A DNA stretch of 64,000 nucleotides from JBGVSA01 sp049840475 (GCA_049840475.1 JASGKX010000003.1:992001-1056000), one strand, 5' to 3'. Positions 51,698 through 61,028 are shown, numbered from the stretch's first letter. Numbers and translations: made by a program. Notes: generated from the letters alone by a model not told the origin.

Positions 51698-52549
51698 ATG
51701 AAAGCGCCCCGCCGCCACCTTCTCATCATTGATCCGCAAAACGACTTTTGCGATCTGCCGCCGGACTGGTGTCCGCCCGGCATTGACGACACCGCGCTCG
51801 CACCGGCGCTGCCGGTTGCTGGTGCGCACGCCGACATGTTGCGCCTGGCAGGCGTCATCGATAAGGCCGGCGACGCATTCGACGCGATCACCGTTACGCT
51901 CGATTCGCATCAGCGCATCGACATCGGGCACCCGACCTTCTGGGTGCGTGGCGACGGCAGCGCAGTTGCACCTTTCACGCAAGTCACAGCCAACGATGTG
52001 CGCGCCGGACGCGTCACCCCGCGCCTGAAAGATGCGCGCGAACGCGTGGTCGCCTATCTCGATGCGCTCGAATCCGCCGGCCGCTATACGCACATGGTGT
52101 GGCCGGTGCATTGCGAGATTGGAAGTTGGGGCAACAACATCCACGCGGCCGTGCTGCGCGCATGCGACGACTGGGAAGAACGCGCGCTGCGCAACGTCAA
52201 CAAGGTCATCAAGGGCACCAACCCGTGGACCGAGCACTACAGTGCCATCCGCGCCGAAGTGCCGACCGATGACGTCTCGACGCAGGCCAACACGGTGTTG
52301 CTGGCCTCGCTCGCGCAGGCGGACGAGATTTTCGTCGCCGGTGAAGCGGCCAGCCATTGTGTGAAGGCCACCGTCGAACACGTGGCCGATTCACTCGGGG
52401 TCAACACCCGCAAGCTCGTGTTGATCGAAGACTGCATGAGCCCGGTGGGCGGATTCGAAGCGCAGGCACGCGACTTTCTGGCTGCCATGCGCGAACGCGG
52501 CGCACGCACCACGACGGCGGCCGACGTGGTGGCCCAACTCGGGCGCTGA
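51698..52549 (+). CDS. cysteine hydrolase of the isochorismatase/nicotinamidase superfamily
   Basis: 283 residues from the ATG at 51698. The superfamily motifs are LLIIDPQNDFCDLPPDW (Asp), a central VWPVHCEIGSWGNNIH region and the nucleophile in FVAGEAASHCVKATVEHVA. It resembles nicotinamidase in layout, and the next gene is an NAD-dependent sirtuin, so a link to nicotinamide metabolism is possible; the length is longer than classic PncA (about 210 residues), so the substrate is uncertain. Confidence 0.82.
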   Translation: MKAPRRHLLIIDPQNDFCDLPPDWCPPGIDDTALAPALPVAGAHADMLRLAGVIDKAGDAFDAITVTLDSHQRIDIGHPTFWVRGDGSAVAPFTQVTANDVRAGRVTPRLKDARERVVAYLDALESAGRYTHMVWPVHCEIGSWGNNIHAAVLRACDDWEERALRNVNKVIKGTNPWTEHYSAIRAEVPTDDVSTQANTVLLASLAQADEIFVAGEAASHCVKATVEHVADSLGVNTRKLVLIEDCMSPVGGFEAQARDFLAAMRERGARTTTAADVVAQLGR

Positions 52550-52634
52550 CGATGATTGTGGGGTGCAGCGCAAAAACACGTCGCCTGCGGCTCTGCTATG
52601 CTCTGCCGCCTTCGCACTACCCGTTGTCCGCAGC

Positions 52635-53372
52635 ATGAACTCCACCATCGAACGCGTCGCCGCCATGATCGAAGGCGCCCAGCACATTGCCGTGCTGACG
52701 GGCGCCGGCATGAGCACGGAATCCGGCATTCCGGACTTTCGCTCCGCCAAGGGGCTGTTCACGGCCAATCGCTCGTTCGCGGAGGTGGTATCGATCGACT
52801 ACTTCCTGGCCGACCCGGTCGGTTTCTGGAAGGCGTTCCGCGAGATCTTCCGCATCAAGCTCGCCGGACACTATCAGCCCAACGCGGGGCACGAATTCCT
52901 TGCCTGGCTGGAATCACGCGGCAAGCGCGTGAGCGTGCTGACGCAGAACATCGATGGCCTGCACACACAGGCCGGCAGCCACGAAGTGCTGGAACTTCAC
53001 GGCACGCTGATGACGGCGCATTGCCTGAGCTGCGGCGAGGTTTATCACGTCGGTTACGTGCAGGACCATGAAGTCCCCGAATGCCGTGAATGCGGCGAAA
53101 TCATCAAGCCCGACGTGGTGCTATACGGTGAGGCGGTGCCGCTCGTGGAACGGGCCTTCCGCATTGCCGCGCGTGCCGATCTGCTGCTGGTGATGGGTTC
53201 GTCGCTCGAAGTCGGCCCGGTCAACCTGATCCCCGCCGAAGCGGCGCATGCCGGTGTGCCGGCGGCGATCATCAACCTCACCTCGACCGCAATGGACCGC
53301 TTTTTCGATGCGCGCATCGAAGCAAAGATCGGCGACGCCTGCACCGCCCTGCGCGAAAAGCTGGAAGACTGA
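52635..53372 (+). CDS. NAD-dependent protein deacylase, Sir2 family (CobB-like)
   Basis: 245 residues from the ATG at 52635. Complete sirtuin motifs: AVLTGAGMSTESGIPDFRS, TQNIDGLHTQAG with the catalytic His in ELHGTL, and the zinc ligands HCLSCGE and PECRECGE. It removes acyl groups from lysines using NAD+, giving nicotinamide. It follows the cysteine hydrolase by 85 bases on the same strand; no Shine-Dalgarno is obvious. Confidence 0.92.
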   Translation: MNSTIERVAAMIEGAQHIAVLTGAGMSTESGIPDFRSAKGLFTANRSFAEVVSIDYFLADPVGFWKAFREIFRIKLAGHYQPNAGHEFLAWLESRGKRVSVLTQNIDGLHTQAGSHEVLELHGTLMTAHCLSCGEVYHVGYVQDHEVPECRECGEIIKPDVVLYGEAVPLVERAFRIAARADLLLVMGSSLEVGPVNLIPAEAAHAGVPAAIINLTSTAMDRFFDARIEAKIGDACTALREKLED

Positions 53373-53395
53373 CACCGCCACGCTGCGCAACCAAC

Positions 53396-53426
53396 AAAAA
53401 GCCCCGGTTCTTCAACCGGGGCTTTT
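53396..53426. terminator. bidirectional intrinsic terminator
   Basis: A perfect 11-bp stem (53399-53409 with 53414-53424) with a 4-base loop is flanked by A and T runs. It ends the sirtuin gene (plus) and the efflux operon (minus). Confidence 0.88.
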
Positions 53427-53442
53427 GCTTTGCCGCGTTCGA

Positions 53443-55002
53443 TCAGTGAGCGGCCGCTGCGGCCTCACTGCCACCGCCCGCGCCCTTGGCGCCACCCGGC
53501 GCACTCTTGTGGAACGGCGGTTTGGCGAGCCACACAACGGCCACCAGGACAAGAAACAGCCAACCCAGCGCGTGGAATATCTCGTTGAACGAAATCTGAT
53601 ACGCCTGCTGCGTGATGATGCGTTCCAGATTCGCCGCCGCCACATGCAGATCGCCATGCCCGTATTGCTGGATGGCCCCCTGCGTGTGCGGGTTAAAGGG
53701 CGAGAACGTCTCGGTCATTTGCGCGTGGTGCACCACCGCGCGGCGGCTCCACAGATAAGTGGTGATCGACGCCGAGAAGCTCCCCGCCAATGTACGCAGG
53801 AAAGTCGCCAGCCCCGAGCCGCCAGCGATCTCGTGCGGTTGCAGGTCGCTCAGCAGAATGGTCAGCACCGGCATGAAGAAGAACGCCACGCCCAGACCCT
53901 GCATAAGCTGGACCTCTGCCACGCGCTGGAAGTCGATGGTAGCGACAAACTCGGAGCGGATGAAGCTGGTGGCCGCCATCACGACGAACGCCACCGACGC
54001 GAGCATGCGCAGGTCCATCTTCGATGCGTATTTACCCACGAAGGGCGTGAGCAGCACCGGGAAGATACCGATCGGCGCCGCCGCCAGCCCGGACCACACG
54101 GCCGTGTAGTGCAACTGCGTCTGCAGCCACTGGGGCACCAGCAGGCCGACCGAGAAGAACGCGCCATAGGCGAGCATCAGCGCCAACGTGCCCGCCGTAA
54201 AGTTGCGGTGGCGGAACAGGCGCAGGTTGACGATCGGGTCGCGGTCGGTGAGCTCCCAGATGATGAAGATCGCCAGCGCAATCGCCGAAACAATGGCCGT
54301 GCCGACGATGAAGGTGGAATTGAACCAGTCTTCTTCATTACCCTTGTCGAGCACCAATTGCAGCGCACCGACACCGATGACCAGCGTGATCAGCCCGACG
54401 TAATCCATGCGCGGCTTTTCGTTCTGGAAAGGCTTGGCATGCATCTGGTTCCACACCACCGAGGCGGCAAAGATGCCGATCGGCACGTTGATGAAGAAGA
54501 TCCACGGCCAACTGTAGTTGTCGGTGATCCATCCACCAAGAATCGGGCCCGCAATGGGCGCGACCACCGTCACGGTGGCGAGCAAGGCCAGCGCCTGAGA
54601 TCGCTTGTTGGCGGGGTAGATCGAGATCAGCAACGCTTGCGTGATCGGATACATCGGCCCGGCAACAAAGCCCTGCAGCGCGCGAAAACCCACCAGCATG
54701 CCCATGCTCTGCGCAATGCCGCACAGGAGCGACGCCAGCGTGAACAGCAACGTGGCGGCGACGAACAGGCGCACCTCGCCGAAGCGGCGCGTCAGCCAGC
54801 CGGTCAGCGGCAAGGCAATTGCGTTGCTCACCGCGAACGCCGTGATCACCCACGTGCTCTGGTTGGAGCTCACGCCAAGGTTACCGGCGATGGTCGGCAG
54901 CGAGACGTTGGCGATGGTCGTGTCGAGCACCTGCATGAACGTCGCCAGCGCAAGGCCGACCGTGCACAGCCCCAGGTTGGCGGGGCGGAACTGCGGATTC
55001 AT
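53443..55002 (-). CDS. emrB: EmrB-type MFS multidrug efflux transporter (DHA2 family)
   Basis: 519 residues with 14 predicted membrane segments. DHA2 signatures: the N-terminal MQVLDTTIANVSLPTIAGNLG, the motif A-like LTRRFGEVRLF and the antiporter motif GPILGGWITDNYSWPWIFFINVPIG. Together with the adjacent EmrA-type adaptor and outer-membrane factor it forms a tripartite proton-driven exporter. It overlaps the emrA end by 4 bases. Confidence 0.94.
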   Translation of the reverse strand: MNPQFRPANLGLCTVGLALATFMQVLDTTIANVSLPTIAGNLGVSSNQSTWVITAFAVSNAIALPLTGWLTRRFGEVRLFVAATLLFTLASLLCGIAQSMGMLVGFRALQGFVAGPMYPITQALLISIYPANKRSQALALLATVTVVAPIAGPILGGWITDNYSWPWIFFINVPIGIFAASVVWNQMHAKPFQNEKPRMDYVGLITLVIGVGALQLVLDKGNEEDWFNSTFIVGTAIVSAIALAIFIIWELTDRDPIVNLRLFRHRNFTAGTLALMLAYGAFFSVGLLVPQWLQTQLHYTAVWSGLAAAPIGIFPVLLTPFVGKYASKMDLRMLASVAFVVMAATSFIRSEFVATIDFQRVAEVQLMQGLGVAFFFMPVLTILLSDLQPHEIAGGSGLATFLRTLAGSFSASITTYLWSRRAVVHHAQMTETFSPFNPHTQGAIQQYGHGDLHVAAANLERIITQQAYQISFNEIFHALGWLFLVLVAVVWLAKPPFHKSAPGGAKGAGGGSEAAAAAH

Positions 55003-56252
55003 GAATTGATCTTTCGGGCCTGACGGGCTTCGACCTTACGAGCCGCAGGCGTGACGGCCGGCGCGGCGGCTACGCGGCCACCCGCGTTGGCCTGGATCAC
55101 GTTGGCGATGCGCGCTTCGGCTTCGTCGAGCTGACGGGCATAGACCTCGGTGGTGAACACCGGCGCGCTCACCGGCACTTGCGCCAGCATCGGACCGCGA
55201 CGGTCATGCATGTTCACTTCAGCCCGCATCGACAGGCCAATACGCAGCGGATGCGCCGACAGTTCCTTGGGGTCGAGCGCGATACGCACCGGCACGCGCT
55301 GGACGATCTTGATCCAGTTGCCGGTGGCGTTCTGCGCCGGCAGCAGCGAGAACGCACTGCCGGTGCCGACGCCAAGACCTGCGATCTTGCCGTGGAAGGT
55401 CACGTCGCTACCGTACAGGTCGGAAGTCAGCTCGACCTCTTGCCCGATGCGCATGTGCTGGAGTTGGGTTTCTTTGAAATTGGCGTCCACCCAGACTTGC
55501 TCGAGCGGCACCACGGCCATCAGCGGCGTACCCGGCTGCACGCGCTGGCCGACCTGCACACTGCGTTGCGCAACGTAGCCAGTGACTGGCGCGACCATGC
55601 TGGTCCGTGCGTAGTCGAGATATGCGCGCCGCACGGCGGCGGCGGCGGCCTTCACTTCGGGGTGCGTCAGCACGCCCGTGTTTTCGACCATGGCGTGGCT
55701 GGTGGCCAATTGTTGTTCGGCTGCTGCCAGCGCGCTTTGTGCGGTAGCCAGCGCTTCACGTGCGTGGGCCAGTTCTTCGGCAGGAATCGCCCCGGTCGCG
55801 GCGAGCCCTTGTCAACGATCGAAGTCGGCGCGTGCGCGCTCGAGCGCGGCACGGCGCGCGGCGAGATCGGCTTCTTGACTGCCGACGTTGGTGTAGAGAC
55901 CACGCACTTGGCGCACGGTACGAGCCAGGTTCGCTTCGGCCTGCTCCAACGCAACGGAGGCATCCGTCGGGTCGAGCGCCGCCAGCGACTGGCCGGCATG
56001 CACCAGTGCGTTGTCGTCCGCACCAATGGTCACCACGGTGCCGGCGATCTGCGGGCTGACCTGCACCACGTTGCCATTGGCATAGGCGTCGTCGGTTTCT
56101 TCAAACCAGCGACCGTGCAGGTAGTAGTAAGAACCGTAGCCGACTGCGGCGAGAACGATCACGCCACCCAACAGCGTGAGCAGGACGCGACGGCGGCGAT
56201 TGGCGGGGGCAATAAAGGCCTGGAGGTTGGTGTTGTCTTGGTTGGCGCTCAT
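54999..56252 (-). pseudogene. emrA: EmrA-type membrane fusion protein with an in-frame stop as sequenced
   Basis: The intact protein would be 417 residues. It has an N-terminal membrane segment (VLLTLLGGVIVLAAVGYGSYYYL), then the lipoyl/coiled-coil adaptor region (ETDDAYANGNVVQVSPQIAGTV, ALDPTDASVALEQAEANLAR) and the beta-barrel part (YVAQRSVQVGQRVQPGTPLMAVVPL, VWVDANFKETQL). A single TGA at 55812-55814, codon 147, interrupts an otherwise continuous frame; CGA there (DFDRRQGL) would restore both the protein and a GTCGAC hexamer. It lies 12 bases after the outer-membrane factor gene. A sequencing error is likely. Confidence 0.9.
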
Positions 56253-56264
56253 GGCGGCTTCCTG

Positions 56265-57714
56265 TTATTTCGTCGATGCGGTGGCGGTCGGGACGGGTTG
56301 TTCGGCGCGGTAGCCGCCGCCGAGTGCGCGGATCAGTTCAATCGAGGTTTCGATCTGTCGGGTCTGGATGTCGGCCATGCGGTCTTCGGCCAGGTGCAGC
56401 GATTGCTGCACGATGAGCACTTCAAGGTACGCACCCACGCCATTGCGATAGCGCTGCATCGACAGGTCGAACGCCTGCTGTGCGCTCGACAAGGCACGGC
56501 GCTGCGCGGACTCCTGCGTCTGCAGCGAGCGCAGGCGCGAAAGCGAATCGGCGACCTGATTGAGCGCGCCGACCAGGGTCTTGTTGTACTGGGCAACGGC
56601 CAGATCGTATTGCGCGTCGCGCCCTGCAAGATTGGCGCGCAGGCGACCGCCGTCGAACAGCGGCAGCGAAATCGCCGGCGTGAGCAGCGCGAAACGGCTG
56701 GAGGCTTCGAACAGGTCAGCGGTATGCACTGACAGCAGACCCAGCGTGGCCGACAGGTTCACGTTCGGATAGAACTGCGCCTTGGCGGCGTCGATGCCAC
56801 GCCGGGCAGATTCCACGCGCCAGCGCGCGGCCACGATATCGGGGCGACGACCAAGCAGTTCGGCAGGCAGGTTGTCGGGCAGCGTCAGTTCGCTGGCGTG
56901 CAACGGCTGCGGGCGCTGAATCTCGCGCCCACGGTCGGGGCCCTTGCCAAGCAACACAGAGAGCTGCGTGCGACTGGAGTCGATTTCCTGTTCGGTCTGG
57001 GCAACCTTCTGCTCGGCGCTTGCCGACACTGATTCGGCCTGGCGCAACTGCGCCACGCTATCCACGCCCGCGTCGAACGCGTTGGCGAGTGAGATCGAGC
57101 AGCTTGTTGGCACGGTCCAGATCGGCCAGCGCGATGTCATGCGACTGGAACGCGTAGGCCAACGCGCTGTATGCGCTGGCAACACTGGTGGAGATCGTCA
57201 GCCGTGCGGCGCGGGCATCGATTTCGGTGGCGCGCTGAGCGCCCAGTGCGGATTCCCACGCGGCACGTTCGCCGCCCCACAGATCGAACGTGTAGTTGGC
57301 GCCGATCGACAGCATTTTCATGGTGGCGTAGTTGCCGCCCAGCGCGGGCAAGACCCCCTCGGGAATCTGCGCACCGGGCAGGCTGCCCTTGGCGTCGATC
57401 TTCGGATAACGCGCAGCGTCCGCACCCAGCGACTCGGCGACGGCCTGGCGCACGCGCGCATCGGCGATGGTCAGGTCGGGGTTGCCCTGCAACGCTTCGT
57501 TGATGACCGCGTCCATTTGCGCGTCGCCAAGCTGGCGCCACCAGTCGCTGGCGGGCCACGCGGTGGGCGACAGTTTGGCGCCGGCCAGGCTCTTGTCGGC
57601 CGACAGGGAATGGATATCCGTCAGCGCATTCTGGGGTGCAAGTCCGCCCATGTTGGCGCACCCCGCCGCAAGGAGGAGCACGGCCACGGCGGGCCAGAGG
57701 TTACGAGATTTCAT
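56265..57714 (-). pseudogene. OprM/NodT-type outer-membrane efflux lipoprotein, frameshifted as sequenced
   Basis: The intact product would be about 482 residues. The lipobox is at residues 15-19 (LLAAGC). Two OEP domains follow (SPTAWPASDWWRQLGDAQMDAVINEAL; PDIVAARWRVESARRGIDAAKAQFYPNVNLSATLG). One extra base in GTCGAAC (plus strand 57072-57078) shifts the frame after LLDLTRQRV; without it DAGVDSVAQLRQAES follows directly. It is the outer-membrane channel of the tripartite pump and lies between the marR and emrA genes. Confidence 0.9.
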
Positions 57715-57738
57715 GTATTTGCTTCGGCAATTGAAGGT

Positions 57739-58200
57739 TCAGCGCTCGACGGTTGCGCGAATGCGCTGGAGGAATCCCGTCAGAGTTTTCTGCTCTTCTG
57801 CAGTCAGATCGGACACGGCGTAAGCGTTCAGCTCGCTCGCAACGCGGCTCATCGAAGACCACAAGGCGCGGCCCGCTTCGGTCAGCGTCACGTCCACGGC
57901 ACGACGGTCGCCCTCGCACGGTCAACGGATCACGTAGCCCTTGTCCTGCAGGCGATCGAGCATGCGAGTGAGTGCGCCGGCGTCGTGTTCGACACGACGG
58001 GCAAGCTCCGAGGCGGTCAGGGATTCGTCCCGCGCCAAGGTCTTGAGAACGCGAAACTGGCTGAAGTTGAGTTCGCATCCGGTGGCGCCGAGGTCGCGCT
58101 CCAGATGTCGGATGAGTCCCATTCGGACGTAGTGCATCAGCATGCCGATGCTGTCTTCGCCAATGTGACTTTCTGTAGGGGTTGGGGCTGGTTTTGACAC
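57739..58200 (-). pseudogene. MarR family regulator of the efflux operon with an in-frame stop as sequenced
   Basis: The intact protein would be 153 residues. The winged helix shows LNFSQFRVLKTLARDESLTASELARRVEHDAGALTRMLDRLQDKGYV. TGA at 57922-57924 interrupts the wing at IR*PCEGDRRAVDVTLTEAG; CGA would give RRPCEGDRR, the normal MarR wing, and restore GTCGAC. The rest of the frame (to 57739) is fully coding. It is the first gene of the operon with the outer-membrane factor, emrA and emrB, and presumably represses it. Confidence 0.88.
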
Positions 58201-58207
58201 GCCTCAA

Positions 58208-58236
58208 ATTTTGGTTGCCAAGGCAATCATTGTCAA
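58208..58236 (-). promoter_or_regulatory. sigma-70 promoter of the efflux operon with inverted repeats
   Basis: On the minus strand TTGACA (58231-58236, perfect) and CAAAAT (58208-58213) are 17 bases apart. The inverted repeat TTGCC-AA-GGCAA (58215-58226) lies in the spacer and ATTGT-CAAC-ACAAT (58229-58242) covers the -35. Both are candidate MarR operators. Confidence 0.65.
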
Positions 58237-58242
58237 CACAAT

Positions 58243-58574
58243 TGCTTGAATGCAACTCGTAATAGTTGCAAGTAGTTGTGATGGGGCTTCGCTATGGCTG
58301 CAGTGCAGGTCTGTATGAGAAATGCCTTAACAAGAGTCAGAACCTGTCAGCACGACGGCCGGGTGACTGCGCGGGTATGCCACTGGCCGATTGCACTTGA
58401 CCTGTCAGAGGGCGAGAGAAGGAACAACGGAGGTGCAACTGTCCTGCGATGGAATAACAGAAAGTCGGGCTCGGACACCGCCCGCGCTGTCGCGTACCAA
58501 CGCAAGCGTGCCCGGCGATGAGCGGCTTTCGCCCGACGCATCGCCGATATGAACGGCGCCGCCCGCGTTTTTGA
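58243..58574. other. intergenic region without recognised gene
   Basis: About 330 bases upstream of the efflux operon and downstream of the SRPBCC gene. A 75-codon plus-strand open frame (58294-58521) has no ribosome site or family resemblance and is not called. Nothing else recognisable is seen. Confidence 0.6.
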
Positions 58575-59060
58575 TCAGCGCAACGTGCTGGCGAATTCTT
58601 CGAGTTGGGTGATGGCTGTGTTCCAGCCATCGAAGAACCCCAGTTTTTCGTGATGTTCGCGCGCAGCGACGTCCAGGTGCATCACTTGGGCAACGTAACG
58701 GCAGCCCTCGCCTTCGTCAGTCATGGTGATGATCGCGGTGAAGCCTAGCCACGGCGTATTCGGACGCCAGCCGGCCGTGAGCATCGACGTGAACACAAGG
58801 CGCGATTGCGGTTCGACTTCGAGGAAGCTGCCGGGGTTGTCGCTGGTGTTGCCGTCTGGCCCCTGCATGAAGGTATGGAAGGCGCCGCCCGGCCGCAGGT
58901 CGAACGCGCGCACGTCGGTCGTCCAGGGTTTGGGACACCACCACTGTTTGAGCAACTCCGGATCGGACCACGCGCGCCACAGCGCGGCACGCGGTGCGCG
59001 TAACACGCGCGAGATCACGAGGTCGCGCGGATCATTTTTTTCGCCTGCGTTTTGTGACAT
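58575..59060 (-). CDS. SRPBCC (AHSA1-like) domain protein paired with an ArsR regulator
   Basis: 161 residues. START-like fold with LVISRVLRAPRAALWRAWSDPELLKQWWCP, FDLRPGGAFHTFMQGPDG and HHEKLGFFDGWNTAITQLEEF. Genes of this type are commonly fused or linked to ArsR regulators, as here: its start lies inside the end of the ArsR gene (29-base overlap). Ligand unknown. It resembles the protein encoded at 42273-42713. Confidence 0.87.
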   Translation of the reverse strand: MSQNAGEKNDPRDLVISRVLRAPRAALWRAWSDPELLKQWWCPKPWTTDVRAFDLRPGGAFHTFMQGPDGNTSDNPGSFLEVEPQSRLVFTSMLTAGWRPNTPWLGFTAIITMTDEGEGCRYVAQVMHLDVAAREHHEKLGFFDGWNTAITQLEEFASTLR

Positions 59061-59400
59061 GGGTTTGCTCCTGTTGGTGAAGCCGTTCGACGAATTCGAC
59101 CATGCGGTCGGACCTTGCCTCCCACATGGCGCGTTGCTCGGCGATCCATTGTTCCGCTCGCGAGAGCGTCTCCGGCACCAGCTCGCACGTACGTGTGCGT
59201 CCGAGCTTGTTGGTGCGGATCAGGCCGCTGCGTTCGAGCACAGTCAGGTGCTTCATGAACGAAGGCAGCGCCATGTCGAATGGCGCTGCCAGCGTTGTCA
59301 CCGTTTGTGCGCCCTCGCCCAGCGAACTCACGATGGCACAGCGGGTGGGATCGGCAAGTGCGTGGAAAACCTCGCTGACCGAGACACTATAGTTAGCCAT
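59032..59400 (-). CDS. ArsR family transcriptional regulator
   Basis: 122 residues. The winged helix is VFHALADPTRCAIVSSLGEGAQTVTTLAAPFDMALPSFMKHLTVLERSGLIRTNKLGRTRTCEL. No metal-binding cysteine pair of the classic ArsR type is seen; it belongs to the SRPBCC-linked group. The start codon lies within a 13-bp perfect inverted repeat, probably its own operator. Confidence 0.9.
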   Translation of the reverse strand: MANYSVSVSEVFHALADPTRCAIVSSLGEGAQTVTTLAAPFDMALPSFMKHLTVLERSGLIRTNKLGRTRTCELVPETLSRAEQWIAEQRAMWEARSDRMVEFVERLHQQEQTHVTKRRRKK

Positions 59401-59415
59401 GAGGCTAACTATAGT
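59386..59415. promoter_or_regulatory. 13-bp inverted repeat over the arsR-type start codon
   Basis: Perfect arms ACTATAGTTAGCC (59386-59398) and GGCTAACTATAGT (59403-59415) flank four bases. The minus-strand start codon (59398-59400) is at the centre. It probably serves as the ArsR operator, or as an mRNA hairpin over the start. Confidence 0.75.
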
Positions 59416-59474
59416 CAGTGATCACGGATGCCGCAATCTTTCAATTCGTCAACGCGTCTCGGAGTACCTCCCAC

Positions 59475-61010
59475 TCAGGCTGTCTTACCGAAGAGCATGC
59501 GGACGGACGACATGCACAAGCCGACGATCTTGTTCACAGCAGCCCTGAACACGGGGATGTACAGCAGCATGGTGAAGATCGTCACCGCCGCAAAGACCAT
59601 GCAGATCGGCCGCGTGAAGAACGGGCCAAGACTTCCGTCCGACAACACCAGCCCGCGCCGCAGACTCTTGTCGAGAATGCCGCCAAGCACCATGCCGAGC
59701 ACGAACGGCGCCATGGAGTAACCCCGCAGTCGCAGGAAGAACGCGCCGACGCCGACGAACAGCATGGCGTAAACATCGAATAGTCGCGACGCGCCTGCAA
59801 ATGCGCCCACCACGCAGAGCAGGAAGATGATGGGCATCAGGATCACGTACGGCACGCGCAGCACATAGATCAGCGGTCGGATGAAGAACAGGCCAAAGAT
59901 CAGGATGGTGATGGTGGCCAGCGTCGTCATGGCGACAACGTCATAGATGAACTGCGGATGCGTGACCATCAACATGGGCCCTGGCTGCACACCATGGATG
60001 ATCATGGCGGCCATCAGCACCGCGGAAGGCGCCGACCCCGGAATCCCCAGCGACAGACAAGGCACCAGGTGCGCAGGAATGGACGACATGTCGCCCGTTT
60101 CAGCCGCCATCAGGCCATCGATGGAGCCTTTGCCGAACTGGTCGCGCTCCTTGCTGGCGGCCTTGGCAGCGGCATATGACATCCACGCGCCGGTATCTTC
60201 GCCCACGCCGGGCAACAGACCGGTGAACACCCCCACCACGCCCGACCGCAGCACGGTACGCCAATACTGCGCGACTTCACGGAAACGCGGCAGCACCGAG
60301 TCTTTGACGTCAATGACTTTTTGCTGAAGCGGATTGGCCAGCGAGGTGATGACTTCGGCCAGGCCGAACGCGCCCACCAGTGCAGGAATCAGATCGATAC
60401 CGCCGGCAAGCTGGTCCCAACCGAAGGTGAACCGGTCCTGTGCATAAAGGCCGTCCTGCCCGATCTGCGAAACGAACAGACCCAGCACGCCCATGAGCCA
60501 GCCTTTGACCGGATCGTCGCCGACGATCATGCCCGACATGGCCACACCGAACAGCGCCAGCCAGAAAAATTCAAATGCGCCGAACTTGAGCGCTACTTCC
60601 GCCAGCAACGGTGCGAACGTCGCCAGGCACAGCACACCGAAGAGCGTTCCAGTGAAGGCGCCCGAGGTAGCGATGCCGATGGCACGCCCGGCTTCACCGC
60701 GCTTGGCAAGCGCATAGCCGTCCGCGCATGAGGCCGCGTTGGCCGCGGTGCCCGGAATGTTCAGCAGAATGGCGGTGCGCGATCCGCCGTAGAGCGTGCC
60801 CACGTAGGAGCACATCAGCAGCAGGATGGCGTTGTTGGTGTCGACCTTGAGCGTCAGCGTCGTCAAGAGTGCTACCACCAGCGTGGCCGACAGACCGGGA
60901 ATGACCCCCACCACGATCCCGATGAATGCGCCCCCGAGCCCATACAGGATCGAGTGGATGTTCATGAAGCCGGCCCAGGCCGTGCCCAGATGAGAAAGAC
61001 CTTCAAACAT
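59475..61010 (-). CDS. tctA: tripartite tricarboxylate transporter permease TctA
   Basis: 511 residues from MFEGLSHLG at 61010; a start 4 codons upstream is also possible. It has 12 or so membrane segments. The TctA signatures include FIGIVVGVIPGLSATLVVALL, GGSRTAILLNIPGTAANAASC, PGVGEDTGAWMSYAAAK and LSLGIPGSAPSAVLMAAMIIHG. It forms the large membrane subunit of a secondary, binding-protein-dependent carrier. Confidence 0.93.
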   Translation of the reverse strand: MFEGLSHLGTAWAGFMNIHSILYGLGGAFIGIVVGVIPGLSATLVVALLTTLTLKVDTNNAILLLMCSYVGTLYGGSRTAILLNIPGTAANAASCADGYALAKRGEAGRAIGIATSGAFTGTLFGVLCLATFAPLLAEVALKFGAFEFFWLALFGVAMSGMIVGDDPVKGWLMGVLGLFVSQIGQDGLYAQDRFTFGWDQLAGGIDLIPALVGAFGLAEVITSLANPLQQKVIDVKDSVLPRFREVAQYWRTVLRSGVVGVFTGLLPGVGEDTGAWMSYAAAKAASKERDQFGKGSIDGLMAAETGDMSSIPAHLVPCLSLGIPGSAPSAVLMAAMIIHGVQPGPMLMVTHPQFIYDVVAMTTLATITILIFGLFFIRPLIYVLRVPYVILMPIIFLLCVVGAFAGASRLFDVYAMLFVGVGAFFLRLRGYSMAPFVLGMVLGGILDKSLRRGLVLSDGSLGPFFTRPICMVFAAVTIFTMLLYIPVFRAAVNKIVGLCMSSVRMLFGKTA

Positions 61011-61028
61011 GGTGATCTCCAATGTCGA

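Noticed and set aside
53248..55023. 591-codon plus-strand open frame opposite emrB
   Set aside because: It mirrors the emrB coding strand, is extremely Arg/His-rich, has no domain or ribosome site, and is a GC-bias shadow.
55179..56732. 517-codon plus-strand frame across emrA and the outer-membrane factor
   Set aside because: Antisense shadow with biased composition; the minus-strand genes are conserved apart from the noted breaks.
58294..58521. 75-codon open frame in the gap before the efflux operon
   Set aside because: No ribosome site, no family resemblance, Arg-rich shadow-like composition.
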